Part shown: in pieces, positions 53,933 through 64,000 of the stretch | Layout: every line of letters begins with the position of its first letter | Position numbering within the stretch: the first letter of the stretch is position 1 | Origin: Nocardia panacis | GTDB lineage: Bacteria; Actinomycetota; Actinomycetes; Mycobacteriales; Mycobacteriaceae | Reading direction: 5' to 3' | Length of the DNA: 64,000 nucleotides | Assembly: GCF_003598715.1 (NCBI RefSeq) | Contig: NZ_QZFU01000016.1 | Span: 868,001-932,000, forward strand | Program-made: the position numbers and the translations under genes | Notes under the pieces: model-generated | The model's input: the letters and a program-made list of their open reading frames with translations, nothing else | Told to the model about the DNA's origin: nothing | Database searches by the model: none

Positions 53933-54493
53933 TCAGGAGGGCACGACCACCACGTGTCGATTCGGCTCCACACCCTCGCTCTCGCTGGAGACTCCGTCGA
54001 CCGCCGCCACCGCGTCGTGCACGATCTTGCGCTCGAACGGCGTCATCGGGGCCAGCGGCTCCGGCGCACCGGATTCCAGCACCCGCTGCGCGGCGGCGGT
54101 GCCCAGCGCGCTCAGTTCGGACCGACGGCCGGCCCGCCAGCCCGCCACATCGAGCATGAGCCTGCTGCGCACTCCGGTGGCCTGCTGCACGGCGAGCCGG
54201 GTCAGCTCCTGCAGCGCGTCCAGCACCTCGCCATTGCGGCCGACGAGCTTGGACAGATCGCGACCGCCGTCGATGCTCACCACCGCTCGATCGCCCTCCA
54301 CATCGAGATCGATATCGCCGTCGAAGTCGAGCACGTCGAGCAACTGCTCCAGGTAGTCGCCCGCGATCTCCCCCTCCTCGATGAGGGCTTCCTCGGTATC
54401 GCCCGCGGCGTCCGCGACATCCGCGACGTCCGAGTCGGTCCCTGTCATCGTCGTCGCCACTGTGGCGTCCCCTCCGTCGGTCTCAACAGTCAT
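53933..54493 (-). CDS. jag: Jag/KhpB RNA-binding protein (KH and R3H domains)
   Basis: A 186-residue RNA-binding protein. The first ~40 residues are acidic and probably disordered. The KH-like domain has [22 protein letters not shown] and [16 protein letters not shown]. The R3H domain includes [19 protein letters not shown] and [10 protein letters not shown] with the R/H motif. It follows yidC as in most origins and is likely in the same transcript. Homologues affect cell division and elongation in Gram-positive bacteria. Confidence 0.92.
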   Translation of the reverse strand: MTVETDGGDATVATTMTGTDSDVADVADAAGDTEEALIEEGEIAGDYLEQLLDVLDFDGDIDLDVEGDRAVVSIDGGRDLSKLVGRNGEVLDALQELTRLAVQQATGVRSRLMLDVAGWRAGRRSELSALGTAAAQRVLESGAPEPLAPMTPFERKIVHDAVAAVDGVSSESEGVEPNRHVVVVPS

Positions 54494-54559
54494 TTGATTT
54501 CCTTCATCTGCTCATCGCGGTCGCGCACCGAGCGCCGCCCGCGATTCACCGGATCCGTC

Positions 54560-55672
54560 TCAGCGTCGCCGCTTCTGATTCGCGCGGCCGCGGTTGCCCG
54601 GACGCCGCTGCCCGCTCGACCGGCGCTGCCCGCTCGACTTCGGGGCGCGCGCGGCTGAGGTGCCATTCGTCGACGGGGCGTCCTGCAGTTCCTCGGCATC
54701 TTTCAGATTCGCCGGATCGACCGCGGCGTCCTCGAGTTGGGTCGCCGACTTCTTGCGCGGATCGAGGGGTTTGGCTCCCGGCTTGGGCGCGTTCTGCGCC
54801 CGCTTCTCCAGCACCTCCAGCCGCTTGGCCTCGTCCTCCTTGGCCATGCGACCGAAGACGAGATGCTGCTGCCCGTAGGTCCAGATGTTGTTGGAGACCC
54901 AGTAGAGCAGGATGGCGATCGGCAGGAAGGGACCACCGACCATCACGCCGAGCGGGAAGACGTAGAGCGCGAGCTTGTTCATGATCGCGGCCTGGGGGTT
55001 GGCCGCGGCCTCCGCCGTCTGCCTGGCCACCGAGGCGCGCGCGTTGAAGTGCGTCGCCAACCCGGCGATCACCATGAGCGGTATCGCCACCAGCGCGATG
55101 CTGAGTTTGGTGGGCACACCGCCGTAGTGGGCGAAGGCCTGCAACTCGTTGACGGGGGTGGTGATGAACGCCGAGATCGGGGCGCCGAAGATGCGGGCGC
55201 TCAGGAAGGACTGCACATCCGTGACGCTGAAGAGGTAGTTGGCCGTATTCGCGTTCTGCTCCGGCGTCATACCGAGCTGACCGATACCGTGGCCGGTGCG
55301 GTTGAACGAGCGCAGCACATGGAACAGACCGAGGAAGACCGGCACCTGCGCCAGGACCGGCAGGCAGCCCATGAGCGGGTTGAAGCCGTTCTCCTTCTGG
55401 AGCTTCTGCATCTCGGTCGCCATCTTCTGGCGATCGTTCTTGTATTTCTTCTGCAGCTCCTTGATCTTGGGCTGCAACTCCTGCATCTGCTTGGTGGTGC
55501 GGACCTGCTTCACGAACGGCTTGTAGAGCACCAAGCGCAGCGTGAAGACCAGGAACACCACGGCGAGCGCCCAGGCGATACCGCTGTCCTTGCCGAGGCC
55601 CGGCACGGCCGCGAAGACCCGGTGCCAGAACCAGAGGATCGCGGACACCGCGTAATAGATGATGTCGAGCAC
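54560..55672 (-). CDS. yidC: membrane protein insertase YidC
   Basis: A 370-residue insertase (Oxa1 family) placing proteins in the inner membrane. It has about five membrane segments starting with the N-terminal anchor ([20 protein letters not shown]). A cytosolic coiled loop ([21 protein letters not shown]) follows, with the conserved [24 protein letters not shown] and the final pair ([25 protein letters not shown]). The C-terminal tail is basic ([19 protein letters not shown]), as used to contact ribosomes. Gene order yidD-yidC-jag is conserved. Confidence 0.96.
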   Translation of the reverse strand: MLDIIYYAVSAILWFWHRVFAAVPGLGKDSGIAWALAVVFLVFTLRLVLYKPFVKQVRTTKQMQELQPKIKELQKKYKNDRQKMATEMQKLQKENGFNPLMGCLPVLAQVPVFLGLFHVLRSFNRTGHGIGQLGMTPEQNANTANYLFSVTDVQSFLSARIFGAPISAFITTPVNELQAFAHYGGVPTKLSIALVAIPLMVIAGLATHFNARASVARQTAEAAANPQAAIMNKLALYVFPLGVMVGGPFLPIAILLYWVSNNIWTYGQQHLVFGRMAKEDEAKRLEVLEKRAQNAPKPGAKPLDPRKKSATQLEDAAVDPANLKDAEELQDAPSTNGTSAARAPKSSGQRRSSGQRRPGNRGRANQKRRR

Positions 55673-55676
55673 GGCT

Positions 55677-56132
55677 CTATGAACTCCCGTCGTTCGTGTC
55701 GCGGATCACCGCGCGCGGTGATCCTTTCCAAGCCTTCGAGTCCGCCGGTTCGGCGCTCGACCCGTCACCGGCGGCGTGGCGCTCGTGCTGCCGACGCTCC
55801 GGGACGGGATCCCACCCACCAGGGTGCCAGGGCGCGCATTTGGCCAGGCGCACGACCGTCAATCCGAGGCCGATGACCAGGCCGCGGGTGCGCAGCGCCG
55901 TCACCGCGTATTCGCTACAGGTGGGGGTGAATCGGCAGACCGGCATGCGGGTGGGGGAGACGTAGGTCCGATACAGCTCGATCAGGAAGATCAGAATATG
56001 CGCCGGGATTCGCGCGGCCCGACGCAGGAGGGCACGGACGCGTTCCCGACGCGGGAGGGCACCGGCGGAAGGCCGTTCGACCTGCGCGGCCGGGCCGTCG
56101 CCGGGCCGTTGGGAGTCCATGGACTCGCTCAC
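55677..56132 (-). CDS. yidD: membrane protein insertion factor YidD
   Basis: A 151-residue protein with the YidD core: [35 protein letters not shown], then [10 protein letters not shown]. The conserved Cys-FTPTCS block is present. The GTG at 56132 overlaps the rnpA stop as GTGA, which decides the start against longer frames to 56309. YidD assists YidC in membrane protein insertion. Residues after WDPVP form a long nonconserved tail. Confidence 0.94.
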   Translation of the reverse strand: MSESMDSQRPGDGPAAQVERPSAGALPRRERVRALLRRAARIPAHILIFLIELYRTYVSPTRMPVCRFTPTCSEYAVTALRTRGLVIGLGLTVVRLAKCAPWHPGGWDPVPERRQHERHAAGDGSSAEPADSKAWKGSPRAVIRDTNDGSS

Positions 56133-56575
56133 GGTCGACCGCCCGATCCCGCACCGATCGCGGTGCCCGGATCGTGGGCGACGCCGAGTTTGCGCAATGC
56201 GCCGCGCAGTTGTCGGAGCAGATCCTCCGCGTCGACCGTCGCCGCGCCCGGCAGGGCGCGAATCACGATATCGGCCTCGGCGGGCAGCTCCTGAAGCAAC
56301 CGGGCGCACATATGACGCAGGCGGCGGGCCACCCGGTGGCGTACCACCGCGTTACCCACCGCCTTGCTGACAATCAATCCGAAACGCGGTCCGCCAACGC
56401 GAACCGCCGGTCCGGCCGAAGCCGGACCGTCTTCTCGTCCACTCGCGCCCGCGCTCGCGTCATACCCGTGCACCAGCACGTGCACGACCAGGTCGCGCCT
56501 CCCGATTCGCTGGCCGCGGCGCACCGTCCGGGAGAAGTCGGCACGATGATGCAACCGATACGGCTCAGGCAACAC
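56129..56575 (-). CDS. rnpA: ribonuclease P protein component
   Basis: The protein cofactor of RNase P, 148 residues, processing tRNA 5' ends. It opens VLPEPYRLHHRADFSRTVRRGQR, with VHVLVHG as the next strand. The RNR motif region is RFGLIVSKAVGNAVVRHRVARRLRHM. There is an insert of about 20 residues (ASAGASGREDGPASAGPAVRV) between strand 1 and the core, and a Gly-rich tail. GTG start 56575 lies 21 bp from the rpmH stop. Confidence 0.95.
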   Translation of the reverse strand: MLPEPYRLHHRADFSRTVRRGQRIGRRDLVVHVLVHGYDASAGASGREDGPASAGPAVRVGGPRFGLIVSKAVGNAVVRHRVARRLRHMCARLLQELPAEADIVIRALPGAATVDAEDLLRQLRGALRKLGVAHDPGTAIGAGSGGRP

Positions 56576-56596
56576 CCGAGCGTCCGAGAGGGAGAA

Positions 56597-56740
56597 TCAT
56601 GCAGTGAGCTCGCCGCGGCCCTTGCGGCGGCGCGCCGACACGATGGCGCGGCCCGCGCGGGTCCGCATCCGGAGCCGGAAGCCGTGCACCCGCGCCCGAC
56701 GACGGTTGTTCGGCTGGAACGTCCGCTTGCCCTTGGCCAC
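56597..56740 (-). CDS. rpmH: ribosomal protein L34
   Basis: A 47-residue large-subunit protein, too short for most ORF lists: [20 protein letters not shown] and so on to GRGELTA. It is nearly identical in length and core to the mycobacterial L34 as recalled. GTG 56740 has GAGGAG eight bases upstream; TTG 56746 is an alternative start. It is first in the rpmH-rnpA-yidD-yidC-jag transcript, divergent from dnaA. Confidence 0.97.
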   Translation of the reverse strand: MAKGKRTFQPNNRRRARVHGFRLRMRTRAGRAIVSARRRKGRGELTA

Positions 56741-57143
56741 GGTCAACACTCCTCAGGTTGGCGGGCACCCTGCGGTGCCCGAAGTTTGTTCGGTGCTACG
56801 TATGTTTTGGATACGTATTCGCGATGAATCACACGGATGGTCATCATCGGCGCGACAGCCCTGGCGCTCAGTCGGCCGACTCACGACCGCATACGGTCAG
56901 CACAGGACCGTCACCGCACCAATGGGTGACTGTACGAGGGTACTGATCGGCCCATACGGGGTCAAACTCGGCCCCCATCGACTGGCGTGCGCCGCGTCGA
57001 GCCGCTATGGTTCTGGCTCCGAGCGTTCGGGCCGGTGTGCGACACACCCGGCACCGCACATTCGTCCACACCCCTGACCGCACCGCCACCCGAGCGCCGA
57101 GCGCTTGCCGAAAGATTGCCACATAAGCCCTGGTCAGGGGGAC

Positions 57144-57205
57144 TATTATCCGGTGTGGATAGCGTGTATTCACATCTCCCCAGAGTTCTCCACATCTGTG
57201 GATAA
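57144..57205 (+). promoter_or_regulatory. dnaA promoter region with DnaA boxes
   Basis: TATTAT (57144-57149) is a good -10 box. Downstream of it are TGTGGATAG (57154-57162) and TGTGGATAA (57197-57205), the latter the perfect inverse of the DnaA box TTATCCACA. DnaA bound there would repress its own gene. The gene-free stretch rpmH-dnaA is about 660 bp; no coding frame was accepted in it. The untranslated leader of dnaA would be about 245 nt. Confidence 0.7.
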
Positions 57206-57398
57206 TTGTGTGGAAAGCCCACCGGGGTGGCATATTCGTAGGGCCGACGGTGCCCACGCCGCTGCCCGGACGGGGGATCCGAACAGCGTTCGAACCGGTT
57301 CACGGACGTACGCGGAATCACAGAACCTTTCCACTCCGGTGGATATCCCGCGTGCCCCGGCCGTCGCTACCATCGACTACTCCGGGGAGGCAAGGGCA

Positions 57399-59483
57399 TT
57401 GGACGACGAGCAGAACGTGTTGGCCACCGTATGGCCCGAGGTGGTTGCGGAGCTCACCTCCGGCTCGCCGGACGGTGCCATCCCGGCCGTCACCAGAGCC
57501 CAGCAGGCATGGTTGAAACTGGTCAAACCACTCACCGTCGCCCAGGGTTTCGCGCTGCTGTCGGTCCCCTCCTCGCTGGCGCAGGAGGCGATCGAGCGCG
57601 ATCTGCGCGAACCCATCCTCCGCTCGCTGGGCCGTCGGCTCGGTCCGCAGGTCGAGGGTCTCGGCGTGCGCATCGCCGCACCCGCCGCCGCACCCGCCGA
57701 ACGTTCGAACGCCAACCCGCGCCACGCCAGGATGACCAGCCGCCCCGAGCCGCGTCGGGACAATGGCCGCGGCCAGAACGGCTATCCGCCGGTCGAGTAC
57801 CAGGCGCGCACGGATTTTCCCGTGCCGCGCTATGCACAGCCGAACGACTATTCACAGCCCGGTGAGTACGCCCAGCCGGGTGACTATGCCCAAGCCGGTG
57901 AGTACGCCCAACCTGGTGAGTACTCCCAAGCCGGCGACTACGCCCAGCCCGGTGAGTACGCACAATCCGGTGAGTACGCCCAGCCCGGTGACTATGCCCC
58001 GGCGGGGGACTACACCCCGCCCAACGATTTCGCCTCGCAGGGCGAGTACCAGCAGCGCAGCGAATTCGGCACGGCCCCAAGCTATCCCGGAGGATCGGAG
58101 TACCCGTCCGAGTATCCCCAGTCCGCCGAGTACACCCGCGATACCGACTACCAGGCCCGCGAGGAGTACCCGGAGGATCGGCTGCCGGAACCGCCCGCCC
58201 CGCCCAGGCGCGAGGGCGGTGCGCAGCGCCGCGAATCCGCGATTCCGCCGGGGCAGGAGTCGCTGTTCACCCCGGAACCCCTCGCGCCGACGCGCGGCGT
58301 GCGCGAACCCGTCGAGGACGCCGATCACCGGCACGATTCGGTGCGCGAACCGGACTCGCACGACCAGGACGAACCGGTGGTCAAGGTGCGCAATCCGGCC
58401 TGGCCCACCTACTTCACCAAGAATTCCGAGCCGCAGCCCGCGCCGGCGCCGTCCTCGGCCAGCCTGAACGCCAAGTACACCTTCGAGACCTTCGTCATCG
58501 GCGCGTCCAATCGCTTCGCCCATGCCGCCGCGGTGGCCATCGCCGAGGCGCCCGCCCGCGCCTACAACCCGCTTTTCGTTTGGGGCGCTTCGGGTTTGGG
58601 CAAGACACACCTGCTGCACGCGGCGGGCCACTACGCCCAGCGGCTGTTTCCGGGTATGCGGGTGAAGTACGTGTCCACCGAGGAGTTCACCAACGACTTC
58701 ATCAACAGCCTGCGCGACGACCGGAAGGTGGCCTTCAAACGCCGCTACCGGGAGACCGACATCCTGCTGGTGGACGATATCCAGTTCATCGAGGGCAAGG
58801 AGGGTATCCAGGAGGAGTTCTTCCACACCTTCAACACCCTCCACAATGCGAATAAGCAGATCGTCGTCTCCTCGGACCGGCCGCCCAAACAGTTGGCCAC
58901 GCTGGAGGAGCGGCTGCGCACCCGGTTCGAATGGGGCCTGATCACCGATGTGCAACCGCCCGAGCTGGAGACCCGCATCGCGATCCTGCGCAAGAAGGCG
59001 CGGATGGACCGGCTCGACGTGCCCCACGATGTGCTGGAGCTGATCGCCAGCCGGGTCGAGCGCAATATCCGCGAGCTGGAGGGCGCGCTCATCCGGGTCA
59101 CGGCCTTCGCCTCACTCAATGGTCAGCCGCTGGATCTCTCGCTGGCCGAGGTGGTGCTGCGCGATCTCATGCCCGATACCGCGGCGCTGGAGATCAACGC
59201 GGCCACGATCATGGCGGTCACCGCCGAGTACTTCAACACCACCCTCGAGGAGCTGACCGGCCCTGGTAAGGCGCGACCGCTGGCGCAGGCCCGGCAGATC
59301 GCGATGTACCTGTGCCGGGAACTCACCGACCTGTCACTGCCCAAGATCGGGCAGGCCTTCGGCCGCGACCACACCACGGTCATGTACGCCGAGAAGAAGG
59401 TGCGCAAGGAAATGACCGAGCGCCGCCGCGTGTACGACCAGGTACAGGAACTAACAGCCCGAATTAAACAGCGTTCGCGCTGA
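57399..59483 (+). CDS. dnaA: replication initiator DnaA, with expanded linker
   Basis: A 694-residue initiator that binds oriC and opens it; the mycobacterial protein has about 507. Domain I ([19 protein letters not shown]) is followed by an unusually long domain II. Domain III has Walker [12 protein letters not shown] and Walker [14 protein letters not shown]; the domain IV helix-turn-helix signature is [18 protein letters not shown]. Domain II contains eleven or so hexapeptides of the [12 protein letters not shown] type (residues ~145-217). TTG 57399 is chosen because GGGGAGG lies just upstream and domain I starts there; frames to 57105 are not supported. Confidence 0.96.
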   Translation: MDDEQNVLATVWPEVVAELTSGSPDGAIPAVTRAQQAWLKLVKPLTVAQGFALLSVPSSLAQEAIERDLREPILRSLGRRLGPQVEGLGVRIAAPAAAPAERSNANPRHARMTSRPEPRRDNGRGQNGYPPVEYQARTDFPVPRYAQPNDYSQPGEYAQPGDYAQAGEYAQPGEYSQAGDYAQPGEYAQSGEYAQPGDYAPAGDYTPPNDFASQGEYQQRSEFGTAPSYPGGSEYPSEYPQSAEYTRDTDYQAREEYPEDRLPEPPAPPRREGGAQRRESAIPPGQESLFTPEPLAPTRGVREPVEDADHRHDSVREPDSHDQDEPVVKVRNPAWPTYFTKNSEPQPAPAPSSASLNAKYTFETFVIGASNRFAHAAAVAIAEAPARAYNPLFVWGASGLGKTHLLHAAGHYAQRLFPGMRVKYVSTEEFTNDFINSLRDDRKVAFKRRYRETDILLVDDIQFIEGKEGIQEEFFHTFNTLHNANKQIVVSSDRPPKQLATLEERLRTRFEWGLITDVQPPELETRIAILRKKARMDRLDVPHDVLELIASRVERNIRELEGALIRVTAFASLNGQPLDLSLAEVVLRDLMPDTAALEINAATIMAVTAEYFNTTLEELTGPGKARPLAQARQIAMYLCRELTDLSLPKIGQAFGRDHTTVMYAEKKVRKEMTERRRVYDQVQELTARIKQRSR

Positions 59484-59501
59484 GCGTCATCCACAGCCCT
59501 C

Positions 59502-59535
59502 GCACCGCCTCTGACCAGGGGCGGTGCCTTTTTTT
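59502..59535 (+). terminator. Rho-independent terminator of dnaA
   Basis: GCACCGCC (59502-59509) pairs with GGCGGTGC (59520-59527), followed by a run of seven T (59529-59535). It starts 18 bases after the dnaA stop and separates dnaA from oriC. Confidence 0.93.
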
Positions 59536-60385
59536 GCCCTGTGGAATCCTCGAGGAATTCTTGTGGAATCCTCGAGGAATCCTCGAGTTGTCCACCGGTT
59601 CCTCCACAGGTGTGGGTGCGGGCGGCGGCGCGGTTCACCAACAGGTGTGGATTCCACAGTTTGCACAGGTAGCACTATCCATAGGCGCTGACCTGCCTAG
59701 ATGGCCGATCCGGCCTGTGGATTCCTCGAGGAATCCCTGGGGAATCCTCGAGGAATCCTCGAGCTATCCACTGGTTGGTGCACAACTGTGCACAACCGGC
59801 CCAAAATGGTGGAACAACTCGAGGATGACTCGAGGATGAACTGTGGACGGGTTTCGGTACTCCACAGTTGCCACACGTTCATCCTCGAGTCACTCAACAG
59901 TCATCCCCGGGGCACCACACCGTATGAGCAGCCAAAACGACTGAACTCCACAGATTCCACAGGACCTATTACTACTTCAGTTCTTCTCATTAGAAATTTC
60001 TCTTGAAAACAGGCGTTGTGGAAAGTTCGTCGGAGCGGCCTCGGCACGAGGTGGGTTCAGAAGAGCGGCAAGGACGGAAGGGATCCGGGCCGAACCGTCT
60101 GTCGAACGCCGAGCCGTCGGCCGACCACAACTCCGTCGGCCGACCACAGCTCGACATCTTCGGGCGGGACAGACGAGGACGGGCACAATGTCCGGAGGGT
60201 CGGACTAGGACGACGTCGCCCGCGCGGGTACGGTTTGATGTCGGCCGCCCGTGCCAGAGTTTCGAGGCGGCGCTGTACACCCCCTTTCGAGTAGCTTGCG
60301 AGGGCAAGTCGATGTCAGCGACGCCGGCGACCACGAGCCGACCACACAGCACAGATCACGGAACCGGGAGAGGACAGATCGGGCG
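59536..60385. other. replication origin oriC
   Basis: The 850 bp between dnaA and dnaN. It holds degenerate DnaA boxes on both strands, for example TTGTCCACC near 59588 and TGTGGATTC near 59647 and 59716. Others are TGTGGACGG near 59840 and GATTCCACA near 59950. It also has nine CTCGAG sites (59549, 59571, 59582, 59725, 59747, 59758, 59818, 59829, 59884), mostly as CCTCGAGGAATCC. An AT-richer segment (about 59930-60010, with CTTCTCATTAGAAATTTC) is a candidate unwinding element. No gene is present; gene order and boxes together support oriC. Confidence 0.85.
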
Positions 60386-61561
60386 ATGGAGCTTGCAAGC
60401 ATGAAGTTTCGGGTCGCCCGCGAGGATTTCGCCGAATCCGTCGCCTGGGTGGCGCGCAGCCTGCCGTCCCGGCCGCCGGTCCCCGTGCTCGGCGGTGTGC
60501 TCCTGGCCGCCGACGAGAGCGGGCTGACGGTCTCCGGCTTCGACTACGAGGTGTCCGCGCAGATGCGGGTCGCCGCCGAGGTCGGGGGACCGGGTCAGGT
60601 GCTCGTCTCGGGTCGGCTGCTCGCCGATATCACCAAGGCGCTGTCGAACAAGCCGGTGGATGTCTCCGTGGACGGCACGCGGGTGCTGATCCAGTGCGGC
60701 AGCGCGAAGTTCTCGTTGCCCACCATGCCGGTCGAGGACTATCCCCAACTACCCGAGGTGCCGGAGCAGACCGGTGCGGTCGGCGTCGAGGTGTTCGCCG
60801 AGGCGGTCGGTCAGGTGGCCGTCGCCGCGGGCCGCGACGACACCCTGCCCATGCTCACCGGTATCCGGGTGGAGATCGAGGGTTCGAAGGTCGTCCTGGC
60901 CGCGACCGACAGGTTCCGGCTGGCGGTGCGCCACATCGAATGGCAGCCCACCCGCTCCGATATCGAGACCTCGGTGCTCATTCCGGCGCGCACCCTCTCC
61001 GAATCCGCCAAGACCCTGGGTCCCTCCGACGCCCCCGTCCAGCTCTCGCTGGGCACCGGCGCGGGCGCGGACGGTCTGCTCGGCATCGTCAATGCGGGCA
61101 GGCGCACCACCACCCGCCTGCTCGATGCCGAATTCCCCAAGTTCCGCCAGTTGCTCCCCAAGGAGCACACCTCCATTGCCACCCTCGCGGTGTCCGCGCT
61201 CACCGAGGCGATCAAGCGCGTCGCGCTGGTCGCCGAACGCGGCGCCCAGGTGCGCCTGGAGTTCTCCGGAGAGGGCCTGCTGCTCTCGGCGGGCGGCGAT
61301 GACGCGGGCCGCGCCGAGGAGTGGCTGGAGGTCGATTTCCGCGGCGAGCCGCTGACCATCGCCTTCAATCCCGGCTACCTCGTCGATGGCCTGTCGGCGC
61401 TGCGATCGGACAGGGTGACCTTCGGATTCACCACCCCGAGCCGGCCTGCGGTCCTGCTGCCCGCCGCCGAGGAGGAGCCGCAGCCGCTGGATTCCGGCGC
61501 GTTCGCGGCGCTGTCGAGCGACTACATCTACCTGCTCATGCCGGTCCGGCTGCCGGGCTAA
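60386..61561 (+). CDS. dnaN: DNA polymerase III sliding clamp (beta)
   Basis: A 391-residue ring clamp. Start [15 protein letters not shown]; the three clamp folds are recognisable (residues ~5-125, ~135-255, ~260-391), with [13 protein letters not shown] and [15 protein letters not shown]. The C-terminus is [15 protein letters not shown], the conserved MPxRL end. ATG 60386 with AGAGGA upstream; frames to 60251 are spurious. The recF start directly abuts the stop. Confidence 0.97.
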   Translation: MELASMKFRVAREDFAESVAWVARSLPSRPPVPVLGGVLLAADESGLTVSGFDYEVSAQMRVAAEVGGPGQVLVSGRLLADITKALSNKPVDVSVDGTRVLIQCGSAKFSLPTMPVEDYPQLPEVPEQTGAVGVEVFAEAVGQVAVAAGRDDTLPMLTGIRVEIEGSKVVLAATDRFRLAVRHIEWQPTRSDIETSVLIPARTLSESAKTLGPSDAPVQLSLGTGAGADGLLGIVNAGRRTTTRLLDAEFPKFRQLLPKEHTSIATLAVSALTEAIKRVALVAERGAQVRLEFSGEGLLLSAGGDDAGRAEEWLEVDFRGEPLTIAFNPGYLVDGLSALRSDRVTFGFTTPSRPAVLLPAAEEEPQPLDSGAFAALSSDYIYLLMPVRLPG

Positions 61562-62749
61562 GTGTTCATTCGGTCGCTCTCGCTGCGCGATTTTCGTTCC
61601 TGGGCGCACTGCGAACTCGAATTATCCCCCGGCCGAACGGTTTTCCTGGGTTCGAACGGCAACGGCAAGACCAACCTGCTCGAGGCGGTCGGCTATCTGG
61701 CCACCCTCGCCTCGCACCGGGTGGCCGCCGATGCCCCGCTCATCCGCCTCGGCGCCGCGCAGGCGCGCATCGGGGCCACGGTGGTCAACGCGGGCCGGGA
61801 ACTGCGGATCGATGTGGAGTTGAACCAGGGCGCGGCCAATCGCGCCCAGCTCAATCGGTCTCCGGTGCGGCGGACGCGCGAGGTTCTCGGCATCCTGCAG
61901 ACGGTGTTGTTCGCGCCGGAGGATCTGGCGCTGGTGCGCGGCGATCCGAGCGAGCGCCGTCGCTTCATGGACGAGTTGTGCACAACTCGGCGGCCGCGGT
62001 TGGCCGGGGTGCGCGCCGACTACGACCGGGTGCTGCGGCAGCGCTCGGCATTGTTGAAAACCGCGGGCCGCCAAGCGCGTTCGCGTGCCGATTTGAGCAC
62101 TCTGGATGTGTGGGACGGCCACCTGGCCACGCATGCGGGCGAGCTGCTCGCCGAGCGGCTGCGCCTGGTGCACGAACTTCATCCACATGTCGCACAGGCC
62201 TATCGGTCCATCGCTCCCGAATCCCGCGCCGCCGCGATCGGATACCGCAGCGGGTATCTGCCCGCCGAATTCCTGGATCCGGCGCGCCCGCCCGGCCCGG
62301 AGGATCCAGCGGAGCTCAAGCAGGTGGTGCTGCGGGAGTTGGCGGCGGCGCGACCGCGCGAATTGGATCGCGGGGTGTGCCTGGTCGGACCGCACCGCGA
62401 CGATTTGGAGCTGATTCTGGGCGCGGCCCCGGCGAAAGGTTTCGCCAGCCACGGTGAGTCGTGGTCGTTCGCGCTGGCGCTGCGGCTCGGGGCGTTCGAA
62501 CTGCTGCGCGAGTCCGGCACCGAACCCGTTCTGCTGCTCGACGACGTCTTCGCCGAGCTGGATCGTCGCCGCCGCGCCGCCCTGGCGGCGGTGGCCGCGG
62601 GCGCCGAACAGGTGCTGATCACCGCGGCGGTTCCCGAGGATGTCCCCCCGGAACTGGAGTCGGTGCCGCTGCGGGTGGAAACCTCCGGCGCCGAGGATCA
62701 CCGGTCCTCACATATCGGCGCGGCCACTGCCGGACCGATCGTGGGATAA
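61562..62749 (+). CDS. recF: DNA repair and gap-binding ATPase RecF
   Basis: A 395-residue SMC-like ATPase that loads RecA at single-strand gaps. Walker A is [39 protein letters not shown] and the signature [20 protein letters not shown] are present, and Walker B/D-loop is [15 protein letters not shown] 61562 starts one base after the dnaN stop, so the genes are translationally linked. The final ~25 residues are a nonconserved tail. No hairpin follows; a 540-bp gap with DnaA boxes lies downstream. Confidence 0.96.
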   Translation: MFIRSLSLRDFRSWAHCELELSPGRTVFLGSNGNGKTNLLEAVGYLATLASHRVAADAPLIRLGAAQARIGATVVNAGRELRIDVELNQGAANRAQLNRSPVRRTREVLGILQTVLFAPEDLALVRGDPSERRRFMDELCTTRRPRLAGVRADYDRVLRQRSALLKTAGRQARSRADLSTLDVWDGHLATHAGELLAERLRLVHELHPHVAQAYRSIAPESRAAAIGYRSGYLPAEFLDPARPPGPEDPAELKQVVLRELAAARPRELDRGVCLVGPHRDDLELILGAAPAKGFASHGESWSFALALRLGAFELLRESGTEPVLLLDDVFAELDRRRRAALAAVAAGAEQVLITAAVPEDVPPELESVPLRVETSGAEDHRSSHIGAATAGPIVG

Positions 62750-62777
62750 GTCGCGTGGATGCCCCGGTGACCCCAAG

Positions 62778-63268
62778 TTATCCACAGGCTTGTGGATAGG
62801 TGGGGGAGGACTGTGCGCACCTCGTGTTGGGGATTACAGCTATCCACCGGCCTGCCCGAAGGGCGGCGCGTTCTACGTGCTCGGACGCGGTGTGGAAGGA
62901 GTCCGAAGGCCACGATATCGATGGTCATAGCCGGTATTTGGCCACATTGGGATTGGGCACAGCCCGCGCGGCCCCGGTACTCGGCGGGACCGGAGGCGCT
63001 GCCGTACAGTTGCCCGTGCGCCGAGGTGAGCCGCCCCGACGCGCCGTTCTCCGCAGATTTATCCACAAGCCCTGTGGACAACTATGACCCGATCGCCGAC
63101 TCCGGTGCGGTAGCAACCACTACCAGCGGTGCTCGACCGGAGGACGCGGCCGCGAAATCCCCTGTTAGCACAGGTGTTCGAGACCGGGCCTGTATGCGGA
63201 CCGATGGAGCGCCCGCTGCGAGCAATATCACCAGGCACCTGGGGATAACTCAACAATTCTGTGGACAA
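62778..63268. other. DnaA-box-rich gap between recF and the DUF721 gene
   Basis: Good boxes lie at 62778-62786 (TTATCCACA), 62791-62799 (TGTGGATAG), 63059-63067 (TTATCCACA), 63073-63081 (TGTGGACAA) and 63260-63268 (TGTGGACAA). In M. tuberculosis recF and Rv0004 abut, so this 540-bp gap is an addition. A frame 62792-63295 runs across it without a ribosome site and is rejected. Confidence 0.75.
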
Positions 63269-63291
63269 ACCAGTCGGGAAAGGAGTGCGCG

Positions 63292-63867
63292 ATGACGGAA
63301 GAGCAGGGCGAGCGCGAATCCGGTGGCGACCGGCGGCCCGACGCCGAACCGGAATTGCGCGGGATCGACCTGGCCCGCCGCGCCCTGGAAGAGGCCAGGG
63401 CCGCCGCGCGGGCCAGCGGGAAATCGGTGGGCCAGGGCCGCGCCTCGCCCCGGCGCTCGTTGCGCGCCGGAGCCCGCAGGCGGACCGGCTGGTCGGGGGC
63501 GCGGCCCGACGATCGCGATCCACAACCGCTGTCCCGGCTGGCCACCTCCCTCGCCAAGAATCGCGGTTGGTCCGGAAAGGTCGCCGAGGGCACGGTTTTC
63601 GGTCGTTGGGCGGGGGTGGTGGGGGAGGAGATCGCCGATCACGCCACCCCGGTGACTTTGAAGGACGGCGTGCTCGGCATCACCGCCGAATCCACCGCCT
63701 GGGCCACCCAGCTGCGCATGCTGCAGAGCCAGATCCTGGCGAAGATCGCGGCGGCGGTCGGCAATGGCGTGGTCACCTCGCTGAAGATCTCCGGTCCGGC
63801 GGCGCCGAGCTGGCGCAAGGGTGAACGTCATATCAGGGGGCGCGGCCCGCGAGATACCTACGGATAG
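63292..63867 (+). CDS. DUF721 protein (Rv0004-like)
   Basis: A 191-residue protein of the DciA/DUF721 family. The first ~75 residues are charged and disordered ([20 protein letters not shown]). The DUF721 domain (~80-175) contains [42 protein letters not shown] and [23 protein letters not shown] precedes the ATG. DciA in other bacteria helps load the replicative helicase and interacts with DnaA/oriC functions; that role is possible here given the position. Confidence 0.92.
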   Translation: MTEEQGERESGGDRRPDAEPELRGIDLARRALEEARAAARASGKSVGQGRASPRRSLRAGARRRTGWSGARPDDRDPQPLSRLATSLAKNRGWSGKVAEGTVFGRWAGVVGEEIADHATPVTLKDGVLGITAESTAWATQLRMLQSQILAKIAAAVGNGVVTSLKISGPAAPSWRKGERHIRGRGPRDTYG

Positions 63868-64000
63868 ACGGGATCTGGTCCCGGTGTGTAACTCGGTGTT
63901 ACATTCACTCCGTTGTCCACAAGAGATATCCACAGGCTGGTGAATGTGTGCGGCGACCTCGCCACGGCGACCGGCGTTTTCGGACACCCGTGCACAGGTG
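63868..64000. other. intergenic end of window with DnaA boxes
   Basis: Contains TTGTCCACA (63913-63921) and ATATCCACA (63926-63934), both good DnaA boxes, ahead of what would be gyrB in related genomes. No gene is visible up to the window end. Confidence 0.6.

Noticed and set aside
57105..57398. Upstream extension of dnaA by 98 codons
   Set aside because: It crosses the -10 box and DnaA boxes and has no similarity to domain I, which begins at TTG 57399 after GGGGAGG.
62792..63295. 167-residue frame between recF and the DUF721 gene
   Set aside because: No ribosome site or domain, and it runs through several DnaA boxes; a DNA site region is the simpler reading.

Overview
The window is high-GC actinobacterial DNA, most likely Nocardia or a close mycolic-acid-producing relative. 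Gene order from 35 kb to the end matches the chromosomal origin of Mycobacterium tuberculosis: pcnA, mutT4, a large DUF6049-type membrane protein, murJ with a kinase-like domain, sigM, its anti-sigma partner, trxB, trxC, cwlM, a small acetyltransferase-like gene, parB, parA, rsmG, jag, yidC, yidD, rnpA, rpmH, dnaA, oriC, dnaN, recF and a DUF721 gene. GTG and TTG starts, apparent leaderless promoters and GTGA/ATGA overlaps are frequent. No tRNA, rRNA or CRISPR array was seen.

Layout. 1-9 kb: end of an MFS exporter, an LppU-like lipoprotein, a secreted DUF6764-like protein, a beta-lactamase-fold hydrolase, an L,D-transpeptidase and a ugpAEBC glycerophosphodiester importer. 9-12 kb: an M13 metallopeptidase, then the 3' half of a broken XRE/MmyB-like regulator. 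12.06-19.65 kb: an integrated element of about 7.6 kb, described below. 20-24 kb: an antibiotic-biosynthesis-type monooxygenase, a DUF397/XRE-DUF5753 pair, small membrane and unknown proteins, a pirin. 24-35 kb: an MFS exporter, a DUF4185 (GH183-type) protein, the pxpABC 5-oxoprolinase operon, a molybdate uptake operon (Mop-type regulator, modA, modB, modC), and a TetR regulator divergent from a quinone-oxidoreductase-like gene. 35-64 kb: the origin region.

The main discovery is the element. A large serine integrase lies next to one end. The two ends share a 7-bp core, ACCCCGG, and joining the flanks restores an uninterrupted 295-codon MmyB-like regulator gene, so the insertion site is defined to within a few bases. 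The cargo is a small unknown protein, a monooxygenase, an XRE/TPR regulator divergent from three translationally coupled small genes (one resembling a bare resolvase catalytic domain), an unknown protein, and a secreted protein with features of a BECR-fold RNase toxin that overlaps a likely cytosolic immunity gene. An exact TGTGA-N6-TCACA CRP-type site lies upstream of the toxin. No transfer or replication genes were recognised.

Other features of note: five parS-like sites, one about 24 kb from parAB inside pxpB; an oriC with nine CTCGAG palindromes among degenerate DnaA boxes, while the best DnaA boxes lie upstream of dnaA and downstream of recF; a DnaA with an expanded hexapeptide-repeat linker; three tandem copies of the 5' end of modC; a dispersed intergenic repeat of about 77 bp at three loci; and a SigH/SigR-type promoter ahead of trxB-trxC.
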